64,000 nucleotides of DNA, taken from assembly GCA_019695215.1 (NCBI GenBank), contig JAIBAK010000004.1:1-64000 (forward strand), in the 5' to 3' direction. The position numbers were made by a program, and so were the translations under genes. The stretch comes from Bacteroidia bacterium. GTDB taxonomy: Bacteria > Bacteroidota > Bacteroidia > UKL13-3. Shown here one piece after another: positions 1 to 7,918 of this stretch (position 1 is the stretch's first letter; every line of letters begins with the position of its first letter). The notes under the pieces are model-generated. The model ran no database searches. It saw nothing but the letters and a program-made list of their open reading frames with translations, and was not told where the DNA came from.

Positions 1-117
1 GGCGCAATTTAGACTATTTATAAAGATTGAACAAAGGGAAGGTTACTGCATCCCGCAAAGAATAATCTGACAATTCAATAATTTGAATTATTTTGCCACC
101 TCAAAACACCTTCAAAA

Positions 118-657
118 ATGAAAAAATTCATCGTGGTAATTGTGAATTACCTGCTGTGCGTGCACATCTCCTATTCGCAGGACATAGATATTAGCTGGGG
201 ACCATTACTAAAAGAAAATAAAGGCGGAACCATTGTGGCCATAGTAGGCCACGATCAAAACGGATATTATGCGGTGAGAAACTATGTGGTTGCCTCTGCC
301 CTTATTACTTATGCCGACAAACTTTATCTTGAGCGCTATACCACCAGTCACGAGATGGAATACTCTCATGAGATAAAACTGAAAGACGAAGAACTGGGTA
401 AGATGAAATACGAGGGAATCTACTATGTAGGCGGAAAGCTTATTATGTTTACTTCGCATTACGACAAAAAGGCGGACCGAAATATTGCGTATGCCGAGCA
501 CCTGAGTGAATCGGGCGAACCTGAAGGAGACCGGATTGAAATTGACCGATTATTCTCTGATAAAATTGCCAATAAGGGTTCATTTCAATTTGTGGTATCG
601 GAAGATCAGAGTAAAATTCTTGTCATTCATCAGGAAATGTACAAAAATATAATTTGA
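118..657 (+). pseudogene. Secreted host protein, 5' part, split by prophage
   Basis: N-terminal fragment of a host gene whose remainder lies at 33829-34885. It begins with a Sec signal peptide (MKKFIVVIV... cleavage after SYSQ), so the product is exported. The host frame is intact to 647; the last residues and stop (to 657) are prophage DNA. Joining base 647 to base 33829 gives ...HQEMYKKDSREKF... in frame, 529 codons including the stop. Family not recognised; the second half contains a FDQNLKLLWEKK-type phrase seen in Bacteroidota exported repeat proteins. The gene is presumably inactive, because no signal-peptide-bearing full protein can be made while the prophage is present. Confidence 0.85.
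643..647. repeat. Target-site duplication, copy at late end
   Basis: AAAAA immediately precedes prophage DNA. The same five bases recur at 33824-33828. The uninterrupted host gene would carry a run of six A; the left flank keeps five and the right flank restores all six. Five bases is the duplication length made by Mu-family transposases. The A run makes the exact border ambiguous by a base or so. Confidence 0.75.
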
Positions 658-692
658 AAAACCAAATGCCGGGTTATGAAAAACGAAACGCC
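655..692 (+). repeat. Tandem end repeats, putative transposase-binding sites R1/R2
   Basis: TGAAAAACCAAATGCC (655-670) and TGAAAAACGAAACGCC (677-692) are direct repeats 22 bases apart, identical at 14 of 16 positions, starting 7 bases inside the prophage end. Mu's right end also carries tandem about-22-base MuA sites with a CGAAA core, so by analogy these are transposase sites of the late end. No matching pair was found at 33823. Confidence 0.6.
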
Positions 693-1457
693 CTACTTTT
701 TTGAGGAAACCTTATCCAGCATTGACACAATATTATACTTTATTTTGTCAATATCCCGGCTCCAATAGCTCTGTGTCATGCCCCTTTCATACTCGGGGTA
801 AGGCAACTCCGGCTTATTAAACCGGAAATGCTTGCAAAGTGGGTAAATATACCTATAAGTCTTCACCTCGTAAACCTTCATGTCCCCGATAAGGTAGGCA
901 ATATTAGCCCGGAGGTATGAACTGGTGCATGTTGTGTTGGTGAATATCTGCTCATGCGTAAACTCCCCTGTACGTGAGTTTTCCAAAAACTTTGTATAGT
1001 GGAACCCGTAATATTTGAAGTTTGCGGCCTTGTAAATGGTTCCACAACCTAACCGGCCATCGGCAAAGCTCTGAATAGCCACACAATCCTGATTCATGCG
1101 CCTGAGCAGCTTTATGCTGGCCGCAATCAGGATGCTTTCAGCGTTCATACCCAAAACATCGCTAATCCACATGCGGTTAAGCTCTGACATCCACGCTCCG
1201 GGGTTGGGGTGCGAAAATATCTTAGCATTGGGGTTTTTCATGTACCCATAAACCGCTACCCCGAGGCATTCGCCCGGGTTGTCGGCCTTGAAAATACCAA
1301 AGTTGTATTTCCCGAAACCTCCCTCATTCCATTTGTGTGAATAGTGGTTTTTTACGATCATTTCCTTTGCCAGCGCCTTTTCAACGGGCCGTATTTCCAC
1401 AGGCCCGAACGATTTTGTTTCTTTTACAATTTTAAGTTCTAAATTCTCTTTGTTCAT
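693..1457 (-). CDS. mom: Mom-like DNA adenine modification protein
   Basis: 254 aa, last gene at the late end of the prophage, the same position mom has in Mu. The protein resembles the Mom family (GNAT-fold relatives that modify adenine in phage DNA and so protect it from host restriction). Visible features are an N-terminal IVKNHYSHKWN motif, GVAVYG, a central helix ELNRMWISDVLGMNAES, and SFADGRLGCGTIYKAANF followed by FKYYGFH. Its start lies just downstream of a set of strong inverted repeats (1479-1579), which suggests expression is held back until late. No com homologue was seen next to it. The chemistry of the modification cannot be read from sequence. Confidence 0.7.
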   Translation of the reverse strand: MNKENLELKIVKETKSFGPVEIRPVEKALAKEMIVKNHYSHKWNEGGFGKYNFGIFKADNPGECLGVAVYGYMKNPNAKIFSHPNPGAWMSELNRMWISDVLGMNAESILIAASIKLLRRMNQDCVAIQSFADGRLGCGTIYKAANFKYYGFHYTKFLENSRTGEFTHEQIFTNTTCTSSYLRANIAYLIGDMKVYEVKTYRYIYPLCKHFRFNKPELPYPEYERGMTQSYWSRDIDKIKYNIVSMLDKVSSKK

Positions 1458-1478
1458 TATAAGTTATATTTTTGAAGT

Positions 1479-1579
1479 CTCTCACAAAAAATAAGGTGCA
1501 TACACACCGTAAAGGCTTTGCCTCTGTCGTGGTGTGTATGCACCTTTATGTTATAGCGGGTGTGAGAGCTTTGCTATAA
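1479..1579 (-). promoter_or_regulatory. Nested hairpins in the mom leader (terminator / switch candidate)
   Basis: A perfect 16-base inverted repeat (AAGGTGCATACACACC at 1493-1508, complement at 1531-1546) encloses a small AGGC/GCCT hairpin. Read on the minus strand the stem is followed by TTATTTTTT, the form of a rho-independent terminator lying between the tail operon and mom. An outer 8-base pair (1479-1486 with 1561-1568) and a 7-base pair (1551-1557 with 1573-1579) overlap, so the two outer pairings would compete. This could terminate tail transcription or act as an attenuator for mom. Confidence 0.6.
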
Positions 1580-1583
1580 TGAG

Positions 1584-1607
1584 ACAGGGGCTTTTTATTT
1601 CCCCTGT
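1584..1607 (-). terminator. Hairpin after the last tail gene
   Basis: ACAGGGG and CCCCTGT form a perfect 7-base stem with a 10-base loop, directly downstream of the stop codon at 1614. There is no clear T run on the minus strand, so it may be an RNA-stabilising 3' hairpin rather than a terminator. Confidence 0.4.
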
Positions 1608-1613
1608 TGTTCG

Positions 1614-1832
1614 TTACTGTTTCTCCGGTGCTGGATGTATGTTTATAGTGTAAGTCTGCGATTGCAATTGTTTTACCCACATATATCCCTCATTTGAGCA
1701 ATTATCAACCTCGGATTGAGAAATAAACCAGTCTCCATTCACGTCTTGAACAGGGTTGAAATAACTATCGCTGCAAAATGGCTTGCCCAATAGTTCATTT
1801 TTTTGCGATTCAGTCAGTTTGTAGCCTATCAT
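1614..1832 (-). CDS. Small tail-region protein, unknown
   Basis: 72 aa, starting MIGYKLTESQKNELLGK. It overlaps the preceding fibre gene by 4 bases (ATGA-type overlap at 1829-1832) and so is probably translationally coupled to it. Contains two cysteines, and phrases such as YFNPVQDVNGDWFIS; the length and position after an adhesin suit a small fibre accessory or chaperone, but I recognise no family. Confidence 0.65.
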   Translation of the reverse strand: MIGYKLTESQKNELLGKPFCSDSYFNPVQDVNGDWFISQSEVDNCSNEGYMWVKQLQSQTYTINIHPAPEKQ

Positions 1833-2644
1833 ACTTGCCTCCCTAAATTGATTTGAAATTGCTGTATAATATTATACTCTGCCAGCGATTCAGCATCGGT
1901 AAGTGAGGAGTGGCCTAAAACAGCGAAGGAGCATTCTTTCGTTGAATAATACCCAGCAGAGCCATCTGCATTAACAGCCATTAAATACACTTCGCGGTTC
2001 GAGGCTCCCGCAGTTTTAGCCTCATCTACCACCTTTATCCCATTTTTCCACCCTTGCTGATTAGCGAGTGTTCGGTTTACTGCAAACCATCCGCGCGAAT
2101 CTGAATTTGCTATTGGGGTGGCTGTTCCCAAGCTGTTCCACAGGAAAAAAGATACCCCACCACTGTATCTGATGTATATATCATTTTCGCCACCACTACC
2201 ATAAGCCCCTATGTCAATAGAAGAGCTCACCGCGTTGGTTCTTGAATAATACCCAAGGCCCCCTGCATCAACCGTTACATCTATAGAAGGGACAAAATAT
2301 GTGCGGGCATATCCGTTCAAACCATTTGGCAACATACCTGTATTGCTGTGAGTAATGCCCCCCATAAATGTTAGCCTAAAGGCCTCGTCCAGGTCTCGTG
2401 GGTCTTTCAAATTAAACTTATGATACGTGGCCGAACCACCGACCACGGGGTAAATGGCCTTGCGTTTTGTCCATATACCTGCACTTTTGTAGGATAAAAC
2501 CAGCTCATTTATAGCAGAAACAATGGTTTGGTCAGTAATACCGGTAGCCGTAATAAATGCCTGCGCATCGGCATCAAGAGCGGGTGCGCTTGCCCCATCT
2601 TTACGCACAAACGGTCCTAATTGGAAAGGTCCTGGTATTCTCAT
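1829..2644 (-). CDS. Tail fibre / receptor-binding protein candidate
   Basis: 271 aa from the ATG at 2644 (MRIPGPFQLGPF), chosen because it overlaps the upstream stop as ATGA; an upstream in-frame ATG at 2659 is less likely. The N-terminus (DADAQAFITATGITDQTI, YKSAGIWTKRKAIYP) is followed by a beta-rich body rich in Gly, Ser and Tyr (GYYSRTNAVSSSIDIGAYG), as in LamG-like or other jelly-roll phage adhesins. Last large tail gene before mom, the usual place for host-range proteins. Receptor unknown. Confidence 0.6.
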   Translation of the reverse strand: MRIPGPFQLGPFVRKDGASAPALDADAQAFITATGITDQTIVSAINELVLSYKSAGIWTKRKAIYPVVGGSATYHKFNLKDPRDLDEAFRLTFMGGITHSNTGMLPNGLNGYARTYFVPSIDVTVDAGGLGYYSRTNAVSSSIDIGAYGSGGENDIYIRYSGGVSFFLWNSLGTATPIANSDSRGWFAVNRTLANQQGWKNGIKVVDEAKTAGASNREVYLMAVNADGSAGYYSTKECSFAVLGHSSLTDAESLAEYNIIQQFQINLGRQV

Positions 2645-2919
2645 AACGCCTCCAAACACTCAATCTGCCCGCTGGCAATAGCGATTTCGGTAAAGAACGC
2701 ATCGCCATCGCAGTAAATGAACGCACCCGCTTTAAGGGTTTCTGGTATGTTCATGCCGGTTTCTTCACCGAGGTGGTCAGTTTCCCCGCTTTTCAGCGTG
2801 GTAATTTCTGTGTCGGCAAGCACAGCGATGTAATACACCTTTTTGCCTTCGGGCAAGGCGTCCTCGCCATTCATAAAGTAGGGCTTTCTGCCGCCCAATA
2901 GCCTTTCTGCTGTTAACAT
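2641..2919 (-). CDS. Tail fibre-associated protein, unknown
   Basis: About 92 aa from MLTAERLLGGRKPYFMNGED; a longer start at 2964 would overlap the upstream gene, so 2919 is preferred. It carries no signal peptide or membrane segment. It sits between two fibre-like genes and overlaps the next by 4 bases, so it is probably part of the fibre or its assembly. No family recognised. Confidence 0.55.
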   Translation of the reverse strand: MLTAERLLGGRKPYFMNGEDALPEGKKVYYIAVLADTEITTLKSGETDHLGEETGMNIPETLKAGAFIYCDGDAFFTEIAIASGQIECLEAL

Positions 2920-2935
2920 ATCGTGTTGTTTTTTA

Positions 2936-3703
2936 TTACCATACTTCAAAAGGGGGGATGTCAAATATTAACGTGCCGGGTATGTTTAGGTTTGCCCATA
3001 AAGTGCCGTCAGTTTTTATGTAAATCCAGCTCATTTCAGGCGCGGTCATTGAAATGTACCCATTGGTAATTGACGTAATTACAAGGGCTGGATAATATTT
3101 GTTTACCAGCGGACGAGCACCCACCGGGAATGTATAAAGGGGGCTGTTATTTGTCGGTACAGAAATGCTGTCACCTGGCTTTATTGCACCTCGCAGATAC
3201 ACACGGTTTGCCTCTCGTTTCCACTGAGGAGCGTTGTACTTGGTGTTGTCAGCGTAAACCCACGTTGAACCAACCTGCGGAATATTCTGCCACGAGGTTG
3301 ATGTCCAGTTTTTGAATTGCGAAACGGGTATCTCGCCAACCCCTGGCGTGGCAACAGACTTGAATTTTATTGTTGTGTTTATTGCCATGTCGTACTGGTT
3401 GCCGTCATTGTACAGCTCAGGGCATGGTATCGCCTCGTTTGACTTGTAGGCAACAATGGTATTTCCTACGGTATGGGCAAACAGGCCATCTTGTACGAAC
3501 ATTACCTCACCGTCAAAAATCATGTACCCGGTACCATTGGCCGAGTTGGGCGTATTTATGCCGAGTTCGCAACCGAACAGGATTGCATAATTTCCGTAAT
3601 ACGAGGAAAGGTGTTTGAAAGCGTCTTTTGTTCCGCCTTGCAGGTGTTCCCAAAACTCAGCGAGTACCGGGAAGCCTCCGTTTTCAAATTTTATAGTCTT
3701 CAT
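2936..3703 (-). CDS. Tail fibre / collar-like protein
   Basis: 255 aa, beta-rich. N-terminal segment (MKTIKFENGGFPVLAEFWEH) resembles short baseplate-anchoring segments of phage fibres in this group. The body has aromatic and Thr/Asn-rich stretches (WTSTSWQNIPQVGSTW; KREANRVYLRGAIKPGDS) of the kind found in fibre tips. Starts one base after the stop of the gp48-like gene at 3704, so it is in the same late operon. Probably a structural tail-tip protein. Confidence 0.6.
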   Translation of the reverse strand: MKTIKFENGGFPVLAEFWEHLQGGTKDAFKHLSSYYGNYAILFGCELGINTPNSANGTGYMIFDGEVMFVQDGLFAHTVGNTIVAYKSNEAIPCPELYNDGNQYDMAINTTIKFKSVATPGVGEIPVSQFKNWTSTSWQNIPQVGSTWVYADNTKYNAPQWKREANRVYLRGAIKPGDSISVPTNNSPLYTFPVGARPLVNKYYPALVITSITNGYISMTAPEMSWIYIKTDGTLWANLNIPGTLIFDIPPFEVW

Positions 3704-4225
3704 CTAAAAGTAAATTATTTTGTATGACTGCCCCAAAAACAGGTTGTAGTTTACCCACGATTTTATTTCCGCCTCTTGCTCAACCAAATCGTAAGGCACG
3801 TAAACGTAACCGTCAAACACATTGTTAAACTCAGGTGCCCGGTGCCCATAAATTGCGGCCCCGCTCTCACCTCCCTTTTTGCCGTAAATGGTAACAACCA
3901 TTTCACCGCTGTGCTTTCCGTATAGGTGTTCGATAATGTCGGACGAGGTAACCAGGTAAATGCGTTTCAGCGATGCGTCAAAAACTTTGTTCAGTAAAGC
4001 GGTGAGACTTTTTTGCTGTGAGTTGTATCGCACGCGCAGGTTAACGTAAAGCATAAAATCAATGAACTGCCGGTACAGGCTTTTGTCGCTGTCCGGTTCT
4101 TCGCCCACATCGCTGCGCTTAACACCTGCAAGCAACCCCGTGAGTATGGCTTCCCTCTTTGGCTTCCGGTGAAGCCACGGCAGTTGCATGCGCACCCACT
4201 TTTTTATATCCCACCCGTAGTTCAT
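3704..4225 (-). CDS. Baseplate wedge protein, Mu gp48-like
   Basis: 173 aa, directly after and overlapping by one base the baseplate J-like gene, the same order as gp47-gp48 in Mu. MNYGWDIKKWVRMQLPWLHRK at the start and a C-terminus with hydrophobic beta segments. I assign it mostly from position and size; sequence similarity to gp48 is not obvious by eye. Confidence 0.55.
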   Translation of the reverse strand: MNYGWDIKKWVRMQLPWLHRKPKREAILTGLLAGVKRSDVGEEPDSDKSLYRQFIDFMLYVNLRVRYNSQQKSLTALLNKVFDASLKRIYLVTSSDIIEHLYGKHSGEMVVTIYGKKGGESGAAIYGHRAPEFNNVFDGYVYVPYDLVEQEAEIKSWVNYNLFLGQSYKIIYF

Positions 4226-5019
4226 TATTGCGGTATGTAGGTTATAACCGACCTGTCGCCAACAATGCTGTCGTCAGGTGCAGCCCATTCATAATTCCCG
4301 CTGTAGGGCTCATACTCGCGGGTAACAGTAACAAAGACACCGGCAGCAGGGCGTATTTTAACCTCGAGGACGTCCACGTCCTCGATGCCCGATACTTTCC
4401 TGATTTCGGCACGCATGTCGTTGATGTTGAAATTGCCGTTAAACTTCACATTCTTTAAATAGGTCTTAATCGCTGTTTCAACGGCATTTTTTACATCAGC
4501 AGGTTTCAGCTTTCCATCGTAATAAATGACAATGGTTGTTTTCGCACGGTCGGCACTGGAGCTTACGACCTGGTGAGCTATGGTAAAAGGTTTGATGTCC
4601 TCGATGTAAGCATCAAAGGCAATCAGTTCCTCGGTGGTGAGCGGGCCGGTTTCTTTGGCTACTTTTATAACCGCTTTTTTGTTCAGCCTCACAGCAGCCA
4701 CGCGGGTAATAATTTGCTTGCTCACATCAACAACAGCATACTGCACCACCCCGTTTACCTCAATGGTTGGGTCACCAAACTGGAAGCGCAAAGCCTGATC
4801 TCTGAACCATGCAGGCGTTCCGTATTTGTTAGATGCCATGAGGCCGAGGATTTCCGTTTTGAATGATTCCCAAAGCATTTGAAGGCCGAGGCTGGCATTT
4901 ACGAAAATCATTTTCCACTGTTTCCACTCGGAAACGGTGGAGGCTGTCAGGCCGTCAAATTCCGGCTTCCCTGCAATCTCAGCGTCTATCTGTGCTTCTA
5001 TTTCGTCTGCTGTCTGCAT
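4225..5019 (-). CDS. Baseplate J-like protein (Mu gp47-like)
   Basis: 264 aa. The C-terminal half has the baseplate-J style pattern: a segment on cross-over derivatives (KTTIVIYYDGKLKPADVKNA), VETAIKTYLKNVKFNGNFNINDM, then AEIRKVSGIEDVDVLEV, typical of proteins forming the wedge that joins the fibre network to the hub. The N-terminus (ADEIEAQIDAEIAGKPE) also fits. Shorter than classical gp47 (about 380 aa), like other Bacteroidota phage homologues. Lies in the tail operon before the gp48-like gene. Confidence 0.7.
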   Translation of the reverse strand: MQTADEIEAQIDAEIAGKPEFDGLTASTVSEWKQWKMIFVNASLGLQMLWESFKTEILGLMASNKYGTPAWFRDQALRFQFGDPTIEVNGVVQYAVVDVSKQIITRVAAVRLNKKAVIKVAKETGPLTTEELIAFDAYIEDIKPFTIAHQVVSSSADRAKTTIVIYYDGKLKPADVKNAVETAIKTYLKNVKFNGNFNINDMRAEIRKVSGIEDVDVLEVKIRPAAGVFVTVTREYEPYSGNYEWAAPDDSIVGDRSVITYIPQ

Positions 5020-5025
5020 TGTGTG

Positions 5026-6189
5026 TTAGTTGATAATTGCCCAGTATATGTCTGTGTCCGATTCAACAGCGCTTTCAACAAGTATTTCAAAGCTCACACC
5101 GTTGGTAATTGCACCTAAGCGTGTTCTGATGAAAGAATCGTCACCGCTGGCGGTACCGGTTTTTTGTGTCAGTAAAATGGTTGAACCAGGAGCAACTGCT
5201 GCCGTGGCTACAATTACATTGTCTCCTGCTGAATTTATGGTAGCCACTCCCTTTGTAATGGTTCCCTGCTTTCCGGCAAGTATGGTGTCAAGCCCTTGCG
5301 TGTGTATGTAGGTGTTTGTGTTGGGGCTTGAAAGGTCGCCCACCTTGTTGGTGGCATCCTCCTTCCCGTTCCATGTTGTTTTTTCAGAAGTTGAAACCCA
5401 CTTGCGTGTTGCAGTCTCTGCGATGTCGTCAGCATCCAGCACCACCGCGCCAACCTGACCGTTTACGGTAATAACCGCATCGGTGTTGTCAACCTTTTTC
5501 CATGCGGTGCCTATGCTTATAATCCAGTCACCGAGACCCCATTCGTTGATACCGTCCACCGTGGTGCTGCCTGCTGTGGTAACAATCAGGTACCAGCCCA
5601 CGTTACCGGAAGAGGCGGCAGGAATAGCCCCCCCGTCAATGTCCTCGTCTTCGCTATCAATAACGTTGGTGTTGGCATTCCAAACACCTTTGAACTTGGT
5701 TGCACCGAGGATTGAATCGGGCAGGTCTGACAGCGCCACTTTTCCGGTAATGTCGTAGCCTACCTTTGAGGCAAGCGCTGCCGCAAGGCCGGTAATATCG
5801 CCCTGTGAATGCGTATGCACCAGCGCTGCTTTGCCGTCCTGCAATGCTTTGCCCTGTTTTGCCGACAACACCTTTGAGGCATCGTTCGTGGTCAGGTTGT
5901 CCACGATTTCGGGAAGCTCGTAAATACCTATTACCTCCCAGTTATCCTCTTCGGATGCGGGCAGGGCCGTAAGCCTGAATGTTGCTTTTAAATCCGTCAC
6001 CTTGCAGGTGTCTCCAACCTTTGCGGGCTTGTCGAGCATGTCGGCCACATCGCTGCCGGTATATGTAGCTTTGCCACCGTTGGCCGCAGTCATTGCTGCC
6101 GCTGCCTGTGCATCGCAATCCCTGAAATTTGCATCTACTTCCGCAGGGGTAAGGTTTTCGCCTTTTTCGTCTCTGAATGTTTTTGCCAT
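5026..6189 (-). CDS. Tail fibre-like structural protein
   Basis: 387 aa, Ala/Thr/Gly/Asp-rich. It contains repeats typical of phage fibre shafts: LSAKQGKALQDGKAALVHTH, ITGLAAALASKVGYD, and a THTQGDITGL-type collagen-like fibre phrase, followed by a C-terminal beta domain. Carries no catalytic motif. It lies between the LysM-like protein and the baseplate J gene, unlike Mu, where the fibre follows gp48. Probably a trimeric baseplate-attached fibre. Confidence 0.65.
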   Translation of the reverse strand: MAKTFRDEKGENLTPAEVDANFRDCDAQAAAAMTAANGGKATYTGSDVADMLDKPAKVGDTCKVTDLKATFRLTALPASEEDNWEVIGIYELPEIVDNLTTNDASKVLSAKQGKALQDGKAALVHTHSQGDITGLAAALASKVGYDITGKVALSDLPDSILGATKFKGVWNANTNVIDSEDEDIDGGAIPAASSGNVGWYLIVTTAGSTTVDGINEWGLGDWIISIGTAWKKVDNTDAVITVNGQVGAVVLDADDIAETATRKWVSTSEKTTWNGKEDATNKVGDLSSPNTNTYIHTQGLDTILAGKQGTITKGVATINSAGDNVIVATAAVAPGSTILLTQKTGTASGDDSFIRTRLGAITNGVSFEILVESAVESDTDIYWAIIN

Positions 6190-6208
6190 ATCGCTTAAAA
6201 AATTATTG

Positions 6209-6571
6209 TCAGTTCAAATACCCGGGGTTCACGTACCCGGGGTTCACGTAATTATTGCCTCCGGTTTCACAGCCCACGTATCCGGGGTTCACATAACCGG
6301 GGGCCACGTAACAGTTGCCATTCGGTATGTATTTGTAGGTGCTGTTCACCGAAATATTTTTGCTCTCAAATTGCCTTACAACAGCTTGGTTTGTTTTGGT
6401 AAGTGCAGGCACAGGGTAACGCACGTTTACAACCTGCCCGGCCACCAGCTCGGTGCTCAGTCCAAAACCCGGGTTATCCTCCATTAAAAGGCGGATGCCC
6501 TCAAAGCAACCGTAGTGCCTTGTGGTTATGTCGTAAATCGTTTGTCCTGCTGTTACCGTTACCTGTTTCAT
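6209..6571 (-). CDS. LysM-like tail protein with NPGY repeats
   Basis: 120 aa. Residues 1-50 (VTVTAGQTIYDITTRHYG ... LVAGQVVNVRYP) look like a LysM or tail-protein-X module, which in myophages stabilises the tail-tube/baseplate region. The C-terminal third is low-complexity and built of pentapeptides of the type GYVNP, encoded by 15-base repeats at 6219-6308. The tail ends NPGYLN. Copy number of such repeats can change by slippage. Start overlaps the holin stop by 4 bases. Confidence 0.65.
   Translation of the reverse strand: MKQVTVTAGQTIYDITTRHYGCFEGIRLLMEDNPGFGLSTELVAGQVVNVRYPVPALTKTNQAVVRQFESKNISVNSTYKYIPNGNCYVAPGYVNPGYVGCETGGNNYVNPGYVNPGYLN
6219..6308. repeat. 15-base coding repeats (GYVNP units)
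   Basis: Units tacccggggttcacg at 6219-6233 and 6234-6248 are identical; variants occur at 6279-6293 and 6294-6308, separated by a 30-base interruption. All are in frame and encode YVNPG-type pentapeptides on the minus strand. Confidence 0.85.
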
Positions 6572-7119
6572 TCTTCGTTGTCCTTGCTTCCGTCAAATTC
6601 AAACCACTTGTTAAATCTGCGCAGGATAAAACCTGCAATGGTCTTTGTCTCTTTGTAGCCCAGTGAGCCGAGGTTCTCGAGCCAGCTAATAAGAAGCTGA
6701 AACACGATTGCTATAAACACCGTGTAGTAAAGCCAAACAAATGGATTGAGCGAAAGGCCCATTATATCCGGTGCATCAATGCTTTTGGCAAATGTGTTCA
6801 GCACTGAAATAATGACGATGTAAGTGCCTATTTTCAAAAGCATGCGTCCCATTGGACGGGAGCGGAACTTGTCGTTCCTGATTTTGCGGGCAACCTTTAC
6901 ACCTGTCCAAAACTCTGCTGCAACAAGAAAAGTAAATGCCCAAAATACCGGCAGGTCAATGCCCACATAATTGGTAATAACCATTCGCAACGCACCGAGT
7001 GCGGCCATAGCTAAAAACTTTATGTCAACACCCGAGTTGTAATACCCGCAGAGTGCCCGTTGAAAATCGTTTGAGCTTTCGTACCCGAAACCGTTAAGCA
7101 TGTAGTTCAGTTGTTTCAT
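6568..7119 (-). CDS. Phage holin family protein
   Basis: 183 aa with several hydrophobic segments: about residues 34-55 (FLAMAALGALRMVITNYVG), 60-75 (FWAFTFLVAAEFWTG), 95-115 (GTYIVIISVLNTF) and 127-150 (WLYYTVFIAIVFQLLIS). The pattern ending LISWLENLG and a charged C-terminus match holins of the phage_holin_4 type common in Bacteroidota phages. It would make inner-membrane holes that let the amidase reach peptidoglycan. It lies in the baseplate region, about 8 kb from the endolysin and spanin genes. Confidence 0.7.
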   Translation of the reverse strand: MKQLNYMLNGFGYESSNDFQRALCGYYNSGVDIKFLAMAALGALRMVITNYVGIDLPVFWAFTFLVAAEFWTGVKVARKIRNDKFRSRPMGRMLLKIGTYIVIISVLNTFAKSIDAPDIMGLSLNPFVWLYYTVFIAIVFQLLISWLENLGSLGYKETKTIAGFILRRFNKWFEFDGSKDNEE

Positions 7120-7388
7120 TTTATCCTGATTCCTTTTTTTAGTTCCCTGTAATCTTTGTTGTCCATTTTGAAGTGCAACGCGATAACGCTTTCCAGTTCT
7201 TCTTGCGACATCGTGGCTTTTACAAACCGGGTAATTGCTGGGCCAATGAGCGGGGCATGTTGTACAGCTCCCGGGTTAAGTCGCAGGATGAGGCCAACTT
7301 CTTGCAACAGGCTTTCCCCGCGTACCAGGTCGCCCGTTTCTGAAATTGCTATGTCGTCTTGCTCATCGCGTAAAATATCCGTTGCCAT
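7116..7388 (-). CDS. Baseplate protein, gpW/gp25-like (Mu gp46-like)
   Basis: 90 aa. Starts MATDILRDEQDDIAISETGD, the typical opening of the small GPW/gp25 baseplate wedge protein, and has GPAITRFVKATMSQEELESVI in the middle. Overlaps the spike gene stop by one base and is followed at 4-base overlap by the holin. In Mu the next gene would be gp47; here holin, LysM-like and fibre genes are inserted first. Confidence 0.75.
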   Translation of the reverse strand: MATDILRDEQDDIAISETGDLVRGESLLQEVGLILRLNPGAVQHAPLIGPAITRFVKATMSQEELESVIALHFKMDNKDYRELKKGIRIK

Positions 7389-7918
7389 CAGTGTTTCACT
7401 TTATCGTTTTCGAGCTGCGTAAGGTTTTGCGTTTGCATACCGGCCACAGCCGTGTTGAATGTTGTTGCAGTAGCTCCACCATCCAGCAAACCGCTCAGGG
7501 TTGTAATGGCCGCAGCAGCCGCATTTTTGAGTATCGTATTATTTGTGTTCAGCTTTTGCAGCTCTGTTTTCAGCGGGTCAACTTTCACCAACCCTTTATT
7601 GTTTCCATCGTTAAAAGTTATCTGCAAAGAGTTGATGAGCATTTCTTCCACCTCTTCGCATTCAATCAGGAATGTGGCCGCGTCCTGATTTTCTATTAAG
7701 CCTATCAGGGCTTTTGTTCCCTGTTTCGGTTTGGTGTAAACAGAACCGATGCCGAGCAGCACATCGTTATAATCGAGGTCGTCCATCAGGCCGGTGGCTG
7801 TCATGGTCTTTTCGTCCCAGTCAACAGCTTTCACAGTAACCCACGCGGTTGTAACTTTAACTTGGCGCTTCGCCATTTCCTTTAGTGAATCCGTAAGCTG
7901 CCTGATCTTGTCGCCCAT
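7388..7918 (-). CDS. Baseplate spike protein (gp45/gpV-like)
   Basis: 176 aa, between the hub protein and the gpW-like wedge as in Mu (gp44-gp45-gp46). N-terminal half has an OB-like pattern (VTTAWVTVKAVDWDEKTMTA, DDLDYNDVLLGIGSVYTKPK, GTKALIGLIENQ), and the C-terminal half (ILKNAAAAAITTLSGLL) suggests a helical or repeat tail. Forms the central spike that pierces the outer membrane. Confidence 0.7.
   Translation of the reverse strand: MGDKIRQLTDSLKEMAKRQVKVTTAWVTVKAVDWDEKTMTATGLMDDLDYNDVLLGIGSVYTKPKQGTKALIGLIENQDAATFLIECEEVEEMLINSLQITFNDGNNKGLVKVDPLKTELQKLNTNNTILKNAAAAAITTLSGLLDGGATATTFNTAVAGMQTQNLTQLENDKVKH

Noticed and set aside
1479-1579. Inverted repeats as an invertible segment like the Mu G region
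   Set aside because: The arms are close together with an 22-base loop and no invertase gene was found near.
6219-6308. Short repeats as a CRISPR array
   Set aside because: Units are 15 bases, partly contiguous, in frame in a tail gene and without equal spacers.
2900-7700. Plus-strand open frames opposite the tail genes
   Set aside because: Low-complexity antisense of coding sequence, inconsistent with the coupled minus-strand operon.
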